Assembly: GCA_905178155.1 (NCBI GenBank)
Contig: CAJINV010000019.1
Location: 254,475-318,474, forward strand
Length of the DNA: 64,000 nt
Reading direction: 5' to 3'
Source of the DNA: Amoebophrya sp. A120
Taxonomy: Eukaryota > Sar > Dinophyceae > Syndiniales > Amoebophryaceae
Each line of letters starts with the position of its first letter. The stretch's first letter is position 1. The notes beneath the pieces are model-generated. The model was not told the origin of the DNA and did no database searches. It saw only the letters and a program-made list of their open reading frames with translations. Position numbers and translations under genes: made by a program. Positions 20,714-32,100 of the stretch are shown piece after piece.

Positions 20714-22977
20714 CTTTTCGGATTTTTTTTACTGTGTCATGCAGTCGCTTTAAAGAGCACGAAGGATCTTCGACGATGCCCAAGGAAAGTGAGACATCAA
20801 AGGCATTTCAGCTCGGTGCGGAAACTACTAGCTTTCTCGAATAGGTTCTACATAGAAGAACTAGAAGGGATTGGGTAGTGTCCATGTTTTCCATCACATC
20901 AAGAAGCAGAAATACATCGTTGTGGACCATCATACTGTAGTTTCTCAGCAATTAAGGACGGCCACGGAACCCGGTGGGAAAAGATGCTCTTTTTATCAAT
21001 TTGAAAACTTCTTCGAAACCAAATTTCAACAACTCTCATATTCAACATGCTGATGCAGCGACAACAGGAGCCATTTTTTCAAAGCTAAGACTTGCAGCAA
21101 GAACGGAAGGAGCACTTTTTGTTTTTTGTGTATCGGCTCGTTCTTGGCCTTCTCGAAGTGCAGAGAGACCGAGGCGACGAGTAGGAATAATTGACCCGAA
21201 CAGAACAACAATGAAGTTTCTTTCATGGTATAAAGCCCACATCAATATCATCATGTTGTCTGAGGATTCTCTTCTCACCATCCAAAATAGGCAAAGGCAA
21301 AAATGCGTACATGTAGCTGTAGGATCAACAACTTCAATTATTGTACAAACATGATCAACATCAAGTGGCATGCTGTGCGAGAAAAGCTTTGAGCAGCTTC
21401 ATCGTCGACTTCAAAATGGCACTTGTTTTATGAAAATTTCATCTTACAGAAAAAGCGAGAGCCGCAAACGTTCCCTGAACTTAGGTCATACACGAACATG
21501 TGAACAAGAATGTGAAGGTAAGTAGAATGTGAAAATTTAATCTGCACGACGAATGTGAAAGATAATTCCGTGAAAATGTCTCGTGAAAAAGGTGTGCTGA
21601 AGCTTCTTGAAAGAAAAAAAATCATCGGCCGCTTAAAGTCGTAGGCGCACCCCCGGACACCAAGGAATTTGATGCCAAGTCCTGACCCAGCGCTCCTTGG
21701 CCCAGCTGCACCCATTCCTGCCACCACGCGGCCCAGGGTTGCGCAAAGGGCATGTGCTGCGCAATCTCGTCGTCAGCTGGGGCGCCGATTTGAATGGCGT
21801 TGTACATGTATCGTTCACGTAGGTAGCGCCAGTACCTGGAGTCATGTGCATGTCAAGAACATCCTGAGCCTCCAGAAGTCGTGCAGATGAATTTAAGTAT
21901 TATATGCGAGATAAGTAAATACAGGCCATCAGGTATGGCGTCGTCAAACTTGTATTTGCCTCAAGCTGTAAAAAATTTTCCGCGCGCCTTTTTTTGTATT
22001 TGATATCCATCACGTTGCACACGTAGAGCCCCCCACTATGTTGCACACCTAATGAACTAGGTAGCTTATTCGCAGCGCTTCTCAGTGGCTAAAGACGGAG
22101 CTATACGGCGCTGCTGCTCCACGGACTTGCCTCGGAGCGCCCCTGCAGCCTGGAGGTGCTGCAGCAGGTCCTCTTGCAGTCCAGCCGCTAGACAATGGGC
22201 CTCAATCTGTGCAACTCGGTCGGAGCCGAGGGCGCAAACGGAACCGGCCACGGCTGCGCCTCCCCTTGTTTCTAATGTCGCGCAGCTGTGCGCGCGTGTA
22301 CCGGCAGGCGCGCGCGCTTTTTGCCTTTGCGGCTTTTTCGTTAAAATGCGAAAAGCCCGAGAGCCTTTCGGGAAGGGTTCCCAGAGGGGTTCCGGGACCC
22401 CTTTTGGGGAGGGGTAGCACCATCGTGATTCGAAGAAAAAGCAATAGGCTTTTTTTTAGGGTTCCGCGCTCCCCTCCGGCTCCCCCTTTTTGGAAGGGCT
22501 CCGGAAAGGCCTTCGCGGGCAACATATGTGCGTGGTGCCCGCTGGAGACGACGAGGCCAGGGCCTGTGTAGACATCTCGCGGGGCGTTTCCAGCCTCACA
22601 CGCTGACCCAGGCCATAGCGGCAAATAGCTGCACGGAGAGAGCAATCCGGAAAACGGAGCAAAATATTGCGCGCGCCTGGCGTTTTCTAGGTGAAAACAT
22701 CAGCCACAGAAGAACCCCCAGCGCCCCGCCCCCCTTCGCGTCAATGCTCACTTACCTACTAGAGCACTGCTGCTGACAAGCTCGGTAAAACCAACCGCGT
22801 TCAAGTCAGCCCCTCACTAGCGTGCACAGGTTTACTAGCTTTGCGCGGCGAAAAAATGAGCGCAGAAATTTTTTTACGGTCTGAGGCAAATACAACGTTG
22901 GCGACCCCATATCAGGCATGAACTGCAACTACTGCAACAGAACAGAAAAAGATTTTCGTGCTTAATACAAAAAGACA
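20714..22977. other. Intergenic region with possible small exons
   Basis: Minus-strand stretch 21650-21850 reads like protein (YNAIQIGAPADDEIAQHMPF then AQPWAAWWQEWVQLGQGALG) and is preceded by an AG acceptor. A second minus stretch, about 22,066-22,300, reads GSDRVAQIEAHCLAAGLQED. I could not connect them to a start or to each other. GC-rich sequence at 22,200-22,750 contains degenerate inverted G/C runs. No introners recognised. Confidence 0.35.
21645..21850 (-). CDS. Possible terminal exon of an unidentified gene
   Basis: Open minus-strand segment following CACATGACTCCAG (candidate 3' splice site), reading WRYLRERYMYNAIQIGAPAD and ending SGGAPTTLSGR with a stop. Composition is protein-like (Trp- and Gln-containing, few repeats). 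No matching upstream exon was identified and no family is recognised. Confidence 0.3.
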
Positions 22978-25900
22978 TCAATACCCCTTCCGGTCGAAAG
23001 CGTCCGCGATCGCCGATCCTGTGTCCAACGCTTTGTCCACTGGCACCGCATTGGTGTAGCCGTCCAGCGAAACGAACAAGTTGAACTTCATCGGCACAAA
23101 TTTTTTCTGCCCGTCATCCCACCCGGCCACGGGGTCGTAGAAGACGAAGGAGCACTTCATCTCGCCCGGCGCAATGTATTTTACTTTCCTGAACGCAAGC
23201 AGTTCCTTGTACGGCCGATCCCCCTGTTGCGCATAAAACTGCACCGTTGCCGTGGGCAATTCGTCCGCGGCCTTGGCATTGTTGTTGTTCGTGACGCAGA
23301 AGCTCAGGCGGCGGAGCGATAGGTTGTGCTCCACCACGGTCACGGCGAAGTTTTCCCAGCCTTCAAAGCACAGCCCAGCACCGAACTCGAAGTCCGCTGC
23401 GTTTTTGTCCTTCTGCAGTCGCCGGTACCCAACCAAATCCCCCCTGGGTCCGTCGGTTTCCGCGTAATTCTCGGCGGCGCCGCGAATCTGCCCGCCATCC
23501 CGCACGATGGAGAACGATAGGTGCGCGTGCGGGTTGTGCTTTCCCAGTAAGACCTGTGCGATCCCCGGGCCCACCCCGTATCCCGAGTAGACCGTCGCGA
23601 TCACGACCGCCGCGCGGTCCAGCCACTGGCTGATCCGCACCTGCCCGGGACATATGAAAGTGCGCAAGAACTCCCCCTCGTTCTCATTTCTCATGCAAAA
23701 TCCCAAATCCAATTGCAGCTCCTGCTCCCTCGCGTCACTCTTACGCATGACAGATTCATCCGGCAGCCCAGAGGACAGTACTACACGAGGCCGCGCATGA
23801 ATCTGTCATGCACAGGCTCCACGTGCAGCTGTGCTGGTGTTTGTATTGCTGGTCATGCAAAAATACAAATGAGGGGGAGGAGGAGTTGTGCACCCTGATA
23901 GGACATCCGATGAACACAATCAGCTTTCCCTCGCCCCCGTCCTTCCAATTGATGTCAATGTTGGCCCTCTGCCGCCCTTCCGCCGACCGCTCGTCTAAAC
24001 AGACGAGGGACGCCTCGCCCGCACCCACCGTGATGCCGGCCGATTTCAGACCGTCGCTGACTTTCGGGATCTCCTGCCAGATATGGATTGCAAATATGTC
24101 GGGGTCTGGAAGATTGGAACTTGTACTGCTAGCTTTCCATACCTAGAAGATCTGTATTGCATAAGCAGCAAAAGTGCCAGCCTCTTTTGTGGATGCAAGT
24201 TTCTCACGCGGATTTCCTATGAGAGTAGCGCTCTGAAAAGTTGTCATGCTGGGTTGCATTCGAAACTGTTTCCATCATCCACATTTTAGCATCACAAGTT
24301 TCCAGACCACCCAGACATATTTGCATTTGATACCAGATCTCGCCGCTCCCAAAGTCGTTCCCGTTCATGGGCAGACCACCGAGGAACCTCGTGATCCCCT
24401 GCCGCGGGTCGATGTCACAGTTCACGATTTTGCGCAGCGCCGGCTGCTTGAGCGGCAGCAGGTTGCCCTCGTTTTTCAACAACACCATCGCCTCCGCCGC
24501 CAGCGCGATGGCCACACTTTTGGATTCGTCCAAGATTTTCTGCTTGTATCCTGAGTAAAAACGTCCCCATACCAGAGTCAACATGGAGAATCTGCTAGAC
24601 AAATCGGCCAACTTTGGTTGTTTCGCATGATGACAAGTTTGTTCTCGTAGTGTAATTCTGTTTAGCTAGTAGTTCAGCAGCATCACAGATCTAGCATATC
24701 ATGCTGTTTCTAGCATCACAAATCCCAAAACACGACTACACAAAGCTTCCCATGGGGCTTCGCACGAGAAACTCTTTTGGCATGCAGATTTGCATGACAA
24801 CTCTTGGGTGGGGATGTTGTTTTTACTCAGAATAGCTTACCGCCGTACTTCTGCGCCTCGGCGTCGCCGACGGACACACGGTGACCAATGTCGATCGGCT
24901 TGAATTATGCATTGCAAAAGTATCGCACTCGTATGAAAAATGCATTGGAAATTTCCTCAGCATGAGAAATGATAATGAAATTTGTAAAGCGGATTTACCT
25001 TAAGAAAAAGATTTGTAATGCAGGACTGCAATGCGAGTACGATACTTTTGCACAGGATATAAATTCGCCGTACCCGATATCCTGCACGGACGCCAGAATC
25101 CGGTGGACGGACCGCCGCTTGTCCTCAATCGCCGCGGCGCCGATATTTCCCTGATTCACCGCCATCGCAGTGGGCTGCTCCGCGTCCAGGCCGGCCGCCG
25201 TGTATTTCCGGGCGTCGTTGTCCCCCTCGTACTTTTGCCCCATCCAGTTGACAAAGTTCTGGCTGTTCCCCGTGGCGCCCTATGAGTTACAAAAGTATCG
25301 CACTCGTATAAATGCATTACAAATTTCCTTAGCATCAGAAATTATGGCATTTGTCATGCGGATTTGCCTTGAGAAAAAGATTTGTAACGCACGACTGCAA
25401 TTACCACGACTCCGATACTTTTGCACAGGATACGCCCCAGTCCGAGACGATGAACATTCGGTCTGTCACCTCGTGCAGCGCGCCCAGCGCCTCGTCCGAC
25501 ACGCACTGTGACTTGCCCCAGATCCAACTGTACCCGCACATCACGCTCTGGCCACCCACCGAGATCCCGCCGACGAAAGGCTTCCAGTAAATGTCGAAGA
25601 AGCCCTCCTTGGGAACCTGCACGTTGTTGCTGAAACGGTTCGACTCCTCGTCCTGGCACACGTAATGCTTCCAGGTGCATCCCACGTTGTGCAGCTTCGG
25701 CCCGATCGCGTAGGCGGCGGCAAGGACAGTACCAATAATCGGATCTTCACCTGGTGGGGGGTAAACATAAGTACTGTAACGGCGGTAAATCTATTAGATT
25801 TGTGTCTTCATAAAAGTTAATCTACCACGAGCATCTGGTTGTGGTTTCATGGTAGCAGGTGTTCGTCTTGGTTGTGCATGCATGTAAATGAACTTAAGTA

Positions 25901-28344
25901 CTACAACTACTTTCTTATACCTGGCATGTATTCCCACAGCCGACCTCCATACGGATCGTGCCACACCTGCGCGCTCGTATCCCACGAAAACAAAACTGTT
26001 TCACTGAAAAAGTAAGAGAGAGTAAGCAAGGATTTTGCAGGTTTTGCATCACAAGTTTGTTCTACTACAGCACGACCACGAAGAAGATTTGCCATGCGGG
26101 CTTGTTCCTAGGTAGTAAGGGGCAAATAAACGCCTACAAAAACAAATCCATTGCCTTGCATGTGCAGCAACAGAAGCACATCATCTGCTCTGCTTCTACT
26201 GCGTTCTCTGTATCACAAGACCTCTATGCTTTGCGAGTGAAGAAACAGCTTTTAATATTTCTTGTCATAGCCTGGGCCTAGGATATAGTTGCCGCCATGC
26301 AGATAGTGCATGATGCCCAGCGACTATCCAGGAAAAAAAGATTGTAGGTGTAACTTTCTTGAAGGATTAGCATGACAAATATCTCTCGCATGACAGCACA
26401 AACCTGTCATGCGCAGATAGTACGGGAAAACGCCGCTGAATGGGCCCTACAATGCAGGCACAGCATGACAGGCTCAATCAATTTGCATGTTGCGCATCAC
26501 AAATTTACACCAACAACGTTTTTTTCTTGCATAGCGACATCCCGTGCATGAAGGCGTACTCGACGTCAAAAGTCAGTTATCGTGAGAAAAAAGTGTTACA
26601 CTTACACACTCAGATGCAAGACCAGCAAGACAGACAACCTCTGTCATGCAGCAAAAGCTTCCCAGCCCCATTTCATAGGTGTTTCCCCTTAGAGTCTACG
26701 CATTACAAGTTTTATTTGCTATGCAGCCGCCCAACTTTGTGATGCTGTAATTGTAACAAATGTGTAACAACGGTATACACTTTTTTCCTGTGATATCAGT
26801 CCGATGTTGCCCGCCGGCGGCATCGGGATTGTCTCCCCGTTAAACATGGCCGGCCCGCCGAGAGACCCGAAGGCCTGCCGAAACCCGTTGCCATTGTCGT
26901 TCATGCAGGCCTATGCATTGCAAAAGTAACGCGCTAGTATAAATTGCATTTACAAATTTTGGCAAGAAGAAAAGTGGGATTTGTAAAAATGCTGTTTTAC
27001 CTTAGGAAGAAGATTTGTCATGCATATCTGCAATTACTATGACCTCACTACATACGAGTACGATACTTTTGCACAGGATAAGGCCCCCGGAAACCCAATC
27101 TCCGCCACCGGCCCGACGCCTCCCTGGTGGTCGTTTTCCGGCTTCCAGCCCTCGTAGGTGCCCCCGCACTTCGCGGTCATCATGTAGTCAATTTTCCCCA
27201 GTGCCTCGACCTGCTGCACCAGCGCCGCCGTCACGTCGTTCCGTGCCTGTTCTGCGGCAAACCAGGCGTCCACGCGCGCCTTCATTTCCGCCTGCATAGT
27301 CGCCATCGCCACGGCCGACAGGGGCGCGTTCACCACAAATAACGCGTTGGCAGCTGCACCTAGCGCGGTGCCCGTTAGCATTGTTGTTCCAGAAGCTCCT
27401 GTAGCTCCCCCCACAGTTTGCGAGGCCTGCAGGATTGTTCCCGCCTGCTGGTTCGCTAAGCCTTGCGCAAAAGCCGGTAGCTGCTGCGTTCCTAGCTGAG
27501 AAGACGAAGAATCATCTCCACACATGCTACCCGTGCACCCGCCCCCGTTGTTTTGTATAATTGGCTGTTGTTGTTGACCAACGTTGTTCGAAGCCCCCAG
27601 TAGCGCCGGCTGTTGGGCGGAACCCGCGACATTCATCGCGTTTGTGCCACCAGCTTGAAGAAGAGGTTGTTGTCCCTGCTGTGCTTGCTGCCCGATCCCA
27701 CTGCCCAAAGTTGCGGGCTGTGCTCCTCCTGATAGTTGTTGCGCGCCGAAGGGGAGCTGCTGCTGTTGTTCCACAATACCGGCGGACTGTTGAATGGTCG
27801 CAGGGGCTACAACTCCCATTTGAGTAGCTGTTCCTGTGGTACCTATTCCTCCCACTGCAGCAGCAGCCGCCTGGGGTTGCTGTTGCATTGCTGATGGCAC
27901 TGCGCCGACTTGCTGCTGATTTACCTGTTCCTCTGGCTGCTTTCTCCGCTGCTGGATCAAGCTGATTTTTCTAGTGGAAGAAGGGATTCGTGTAGAAGTA
28001 CCAGAGTCCGGTCGTGAAGTAGCCGTAGATGAAGAACCTTCTTTCTCCTGGCCGTGAACGACTTGCCTTTGTGTGTTGCCGCCATCTTCACTGGACCCGC
28101 TTGTACGCCTCTCCCTACGTGGGCCGAGCTGCAAGGCCGCGACCGCGAAGAAAGCAGTGGGGACGGTGATATTCACGCTGAACAAAAATAACACCACCCA
28201 GTCCCAGACGTTCATCTTGCCCAGTCGGAAATGGAATACCGTGGAAGCTGCTTTTTTTTCGCAAAACATCGTCGAGCTTGGCGATCTAGTGGGGCAGGCG
28301 GCGCAAGGCCTCGCGCCGAGTCTTCTGGTGCTTACGGTTGTCAT
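22978..28344 (-). CDS. Glycoside hydrolase family 3 enzyme, membrane-anchored
   Basis: Beta-glucosidase/xylosidase-type hydrolase acting on beta-linked sugars. Exons: 27081-28344, 26796-26911, 26534-26577, about 26,273-26,324, 25921-26003, 25433-25750, 25060-25280, 24835-24905, 24333-24546, 23901-24081 and 22978-23652. The start at 28344 is followed within 50 residues by a membrane helix (WDWVVLFLFSVNITVPTAFF) and a Gln-rich spacer, so the enzyme is probably a type II membrane protein or secreted. GH3 signatures: YGGRLWEYMPGEDPIIG (matches the GR..E...GEDP region), TWKHYVCQDEE, VSDWGA with the nucleophile Asp, AGLDAEQP, AAEAMVLLKNEGNLLPL, and a C-terminal fibronectin-III-like part. Eight introners plus GT-AG intron 25751-25920. 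The intron at about 26,004-26,272 has a good acceptor (CTTTTTCAG) but no GT donor in phase; it may be a decayed introner. Confidence 0.85.
23653..23900. mobile_element. Introner, family H
   Basis: 248 bp, TATGAAAGTGCGCAAGAACT ... GTTGTGCACCCTGATA. Duplication GGACA. Last intron of the GH3 gene. Confidence 0.9.
24082..24332. mobile_element. Introner, family A
   Basis: 251 bp, TATGGATTGCAAATATGTCG ... ATATTTGCATTTGATA. Duplication CCAGA. Confidence 0.9.
24547..24834. mobile_element. Introner, family C
   Basis: 288 bp, TATCCTGAGTAAAAACGTCC ... TTTTTACTCAGAATA. Duplication GCTTG/GCTTA. Confidence 0.88.
24906..25059. mobile_element. Introner, family B
   Basis: 154 bp, TATGCATTGCAAAAGTATCG ... 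CTTTTGCACAGGATA. Duplication TGAAT/TAAAT. Confidence 0.88.
25281..25432. mobile_element. Introner, family B
   Basis: About 152 bp, TATGAGTTACAAAAGTATCG ... CTTTTGCACAGGATA. Duplication CGCCC. It splits the codons just after the catalytic SDWG. Confidence 0.9.
26009..26272. mobile_element. Possible decayed introner in the GH3 gene
   Basis: Introner-like internal motifs (GCATCACAAGTTTG, TTTGCCATGC) and a right end TTGTCATA, but no clear left inverted repeat or duplication. Needed as an intron because exons on both sides are GH3 coding sequence. Confidence 0.4.
26325..26533. mobile_element. Introner, family D
   Basis: 209 bp, TATCCAGGAAAAAAAGATTG ... GTTTTTTTCTTGCATA. Duplication GCGAC. Confidence 0.9.
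26578..26795. mobile_element. Introner, family K (single copy here)
   Basis: 218 bp, TATCGTGAGAAAAAAGTGTT ... CACTTTTTTCCTGTGATA. Duplication TCAGT. Only 44 bp of exon separates it from the D copy at 26325. Confidence 0.85.
26912..27080. mobile_element. Introner, family B
   Basis: 169 bp, TATGCATTGCAAAAGTAACG ... CTTTTGCACAGGATA. Duplication AGGCC. First intron of the GH3 gene. Confidence 0.9.
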
Positions 28345-29189
28345 GGGTTCTCGTGATTATACTTGTGACGCAACCTTGTCAGCGAGCACGGCATCTACTT
28401 GAACTTGTCGGCGGTTGCCGTTCAAAAAAAATAAAAAACAATAAACACTGTCATAGTTGAGCCTCAACCTGAGCCTGTTATTACAAGCAACAATCGAAAC
28501 AGACGAAACCCAAACACGTTTTCTAGACTTCTAAAAAGAAAGTGCTTATGCTTAATATTAATGGCTCTTATTTATAGTGCACACTTACACTTTACTGAAA
28601 ACACGATCTTCACGATAATCAACATGGTGGGCCCGAGTAAAACGATTACGCGCACATCACGACTTCACACGATGGTATGGGTATAGGGATATAGTGATCG
28701 GAATCGTAATTTTGCACCGCTTTTTACCGATTTCCCTACACGATGAGCTTGTGACTGTATCCTGAACATGATGCGCCACAGTGGAAAATGCATGCCTACT
28801 TGCTTGACATTGCTTCGAAACGAAAATAGTTTTCGCAGAAATCCAGCCAGGAGGACATAAGAACGCTGACTGTCCGTCTTTGAGGCGGCCCTGTGCCTTA
28901 TAACTTGCCACGACTGCTTGAACAACTTCTTGCAACAATAAACGCCACGTACGAAGACAGCAGCGCTATGCTGCCTGTGCCTGCGGAGTTGTAGACAGGG
29001 CCAAAATAAATCTTTGAGCAGTCGCCTGCCTTTCGATTCTCGATCTTCTAATCGTCCATCGCTAATTTCCATCGCGCAAAAGCCTCTCGTTCTTCCTCGT
29101 CTAGATGGACAGTAAAGCTATGACTTAGATTTTCATTTGCAGCTCGCCGTTGCGTCCACACTCAGGAAATCCGATTGTAGTTCCACGCC
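28345..29189. other. Intergenic region
   Basis: About 0.85 kb between the GH3 start and the RING-LRR stop. Short frames only, no recognisable product, no introners. Confidence 0.45.
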
Positions 29190-32100
29190 CTACCGGTTTC
29201 TTCTCCCGATCCTTCTCGTCAGTTCCTTCAGCGAAAATTTCCGCAATTCCGCGTCCTCCTCTTCCATGCGCTGCAGTATGCGTCTCAATAAAGTCACATT
29301 TCTGTCGGGCCTGTAGCGCAGCCACGTGCTATCCTGAGCAAAAACGTCCCAGCCCTGTAGTTGTAATGCGGGTCTGCATGCCAAAGATGTTTCTCATGCT
29401 GAGCCCCACAATAAGCAATTTCATCCCGTCGCGTTTGGAAATTTGTTATGCTCCACTGAGCATAACGCTCTAGCTCTGTGATGCGGTTGCATTAGCTGAA
29501 TACGATGAAATTGCTCGCCCAAATTTGTCATGCGCAACAACCAAAGCATACTGATTTGTCTAGCAGATTTCCCATCTTAACTGTGGGGTAGGGACGTTTT
29601 TACAAAGGATACGTGTCCAAATTTGTCACGGCGTTGTCGCTCTCGATCCGTGCCGAATTCAGCTCCCGCTCCATATCCGGCGCAAAGGTATCGCTCTCGT
29701 ACTAAAGTAAAAACTAATCGCAATCATGCATGACAAATCTCCTTTGCAAGCCAAGTCAGCATGAGAGATTCCATTTGTGATGATTTGTCAACACGGTGAG
29801 CCAATTTGTATATGCGATTTCCTTTACCAGGACGAAGATACTTTTGCAATGCATACTCCAATTTCTGTGCCAGTTTCGACTTCACCAGCGCAGTCGCCTC
29901 GTCCGTGAAATGGTCATCGATCAGAGCCTGCGCTGTCGGAACGGCGGACTCTTGTGCTGAATTTGGAGACGGTTGCGCAGCTGTTTGCGTTGAAAATCTT
30001 GTCCCCGGGGTCGTGGACGAGGATGCCGAAGCTGTGACAAGCCCAGGTGGCGGCTGCTCCTGCTGCGTTCTTTGAGGCGGGTTGCTTGGGGGCAGCATCG
30101 GGCGTGAAGATGCAAGAACGGGGACGATGGCTGTACTTCTAGAGGACGAAGGAACATCAATTCCCGATGGTGTAGTCCTTGTGGTCCCAACGCCAGCAGC
30201 ACTGGGAAAAGCCAACTGGTGTTCCTGATGAACGTTGGCCACGACCGGGGGCTCCTGGCGTGTTCTTGCGCTGCTCCCAGCACCAGCGACTCCATTTAAT
30301 TGCGTGCCTGGCGGCTCAAATTGGGCTGTTGGCCGCTGCAGTGCAGCTCCCGCCCGTGCGTCGAACCGCGCGGCCGCGAAGGCTGCGCTCGTGTTCGTTT
30401 TTCCCATCGAAAACTTGCTTGCTTTGAAACTAGAAGAGGAAGTAGCAGTTCCTCCTGGTCTCGCGATTAATACAGGCTGGCCAGGTCGTTGCCCTACACT
30501 TCTTGCCGAAGAACCGTAGTGCCCCGGAACGACAGAACTTGGGCCCCCTCCTCCTGGGCGTGAAGCTGAAGCCGACGTCGAGGCGGCACTACTGCCCACG
30601 ACGCTAGCCCCACCACCGCTAGCACCTGTACGACGCAGAGGACCACCTCCTCCGCTCGGTGATGTGTAGTTTCCAGTGAGAACCCCTCGACTACTTCCCG
30701 CAGTTCTTGCTCCAGCACTATGCATTGCAAAAATGTCGGGGTCTGGAAAAAGTGATCTTGTGATGCTGGCCTTACATTCGTCCAAGATGATGATGAAAAA
30801 GAAAATCTGTATTGCATGACTAACAAACGCACAGCGTTCTTTGTAATGCAAAAACGCTCTTTGTCATGCGCGCTACGTATGAGACTACGTACGTTGCAAG
30901 AACTTGTCATGCTTGGCTGCACTCGAAAGCGTTTCAATCATCTACATTTTGGCATCACAAGTTTCCAGACCCAGACATATTTGCAATGCATAAGCACGCT
31001 GAAGTTCCAGCTGGTCTTCCTCCCAACCCCGGTCCAGCGTGCTGCTGTCCACCGTGCCGACCCCGCTGCGTAGGTATCCTGTGTAAAAGCGTCCCCGTCA
31101 AGTTGCGAGCTCTGCAACACAAATCCAGAAGTTTTGGGAGCCACGCATGACAAGTTAGTTCGCCTTTGTAGTGTAGTTGAGGTTAGCAAGGACAGTCGCT
31201 GTCGCATCAAAATTCAAAAACCCATCTACTCCTAGATCCTGTTTAAAGCATTTTACAAATGCCAAAACACGATTGCCTCTTTTGTCGATGCGCATTACAA
31301 AGTGTTCCTGTCATTGCAAATCTGCATGACAACTCTGCGGTGGGGACGTTTTTGCTCAGGATATTAGGTGCTTCTTGTTCTCGAAGCTTGTGTGCTGCTT
31401 CTGGTTTTCCATCTCTCGCTTCACCCACTCGGCGTTCTATGACAGTGCATAAGTCCCCCTCCCCCTCATTTGTGATGCAAAGTCCCCAATGGAGTTGATG
31501 CCTTGTGGCACTGTTTGCATGACAAATTTCGGAAGCCCAAACAGTACTACTTACACTCGGCCCGTGAACTTGTCATGCACAGGCTCCAAGTGTGTTGGTG
31601 TTTGTCTTGCTGCTCATGATGCCATGCAAATGAGAGGGCGGGGGAGTTGTCCACTCTGGTACGTTCAGCTGGTTGTCCAATGCCAGCTCCTGCTGGTCCC
31701 GCCCGTCCGACCCCCCCAAGCGAGCCAGGACAGTAGTTTGTTCGGGCTCCGCGTTATGGATTGCAAATATGTCTGGGTCTGGAAACTTGTAATGCTGAAT
31801 GGTCATGATTGCGCGCGTTTTAAAGTGCAGTGAAGCATGACAAATTTTTCGAACACTCTCCGATGCGCGGCACGCATTACAAACTGCGACTTTGCATGAC
31901 GAAAGCGTGGCGCTTTTGCTGCTTATGCAATGCAGATTTTTCAGGAGTGAGAGACACGCAACACAGGTTTAAGCTGTCCAGACCCAGACATATTTGCAAT
32001 GCATATGCGTTCTTTTCCTCCTCGTCCGCCTCTGCCCCGTTCGGCTTCTTCGGCAGGTTATCCTGTGCAAAAGTATCGCACTCGTCTAAATGCAAGTCTT

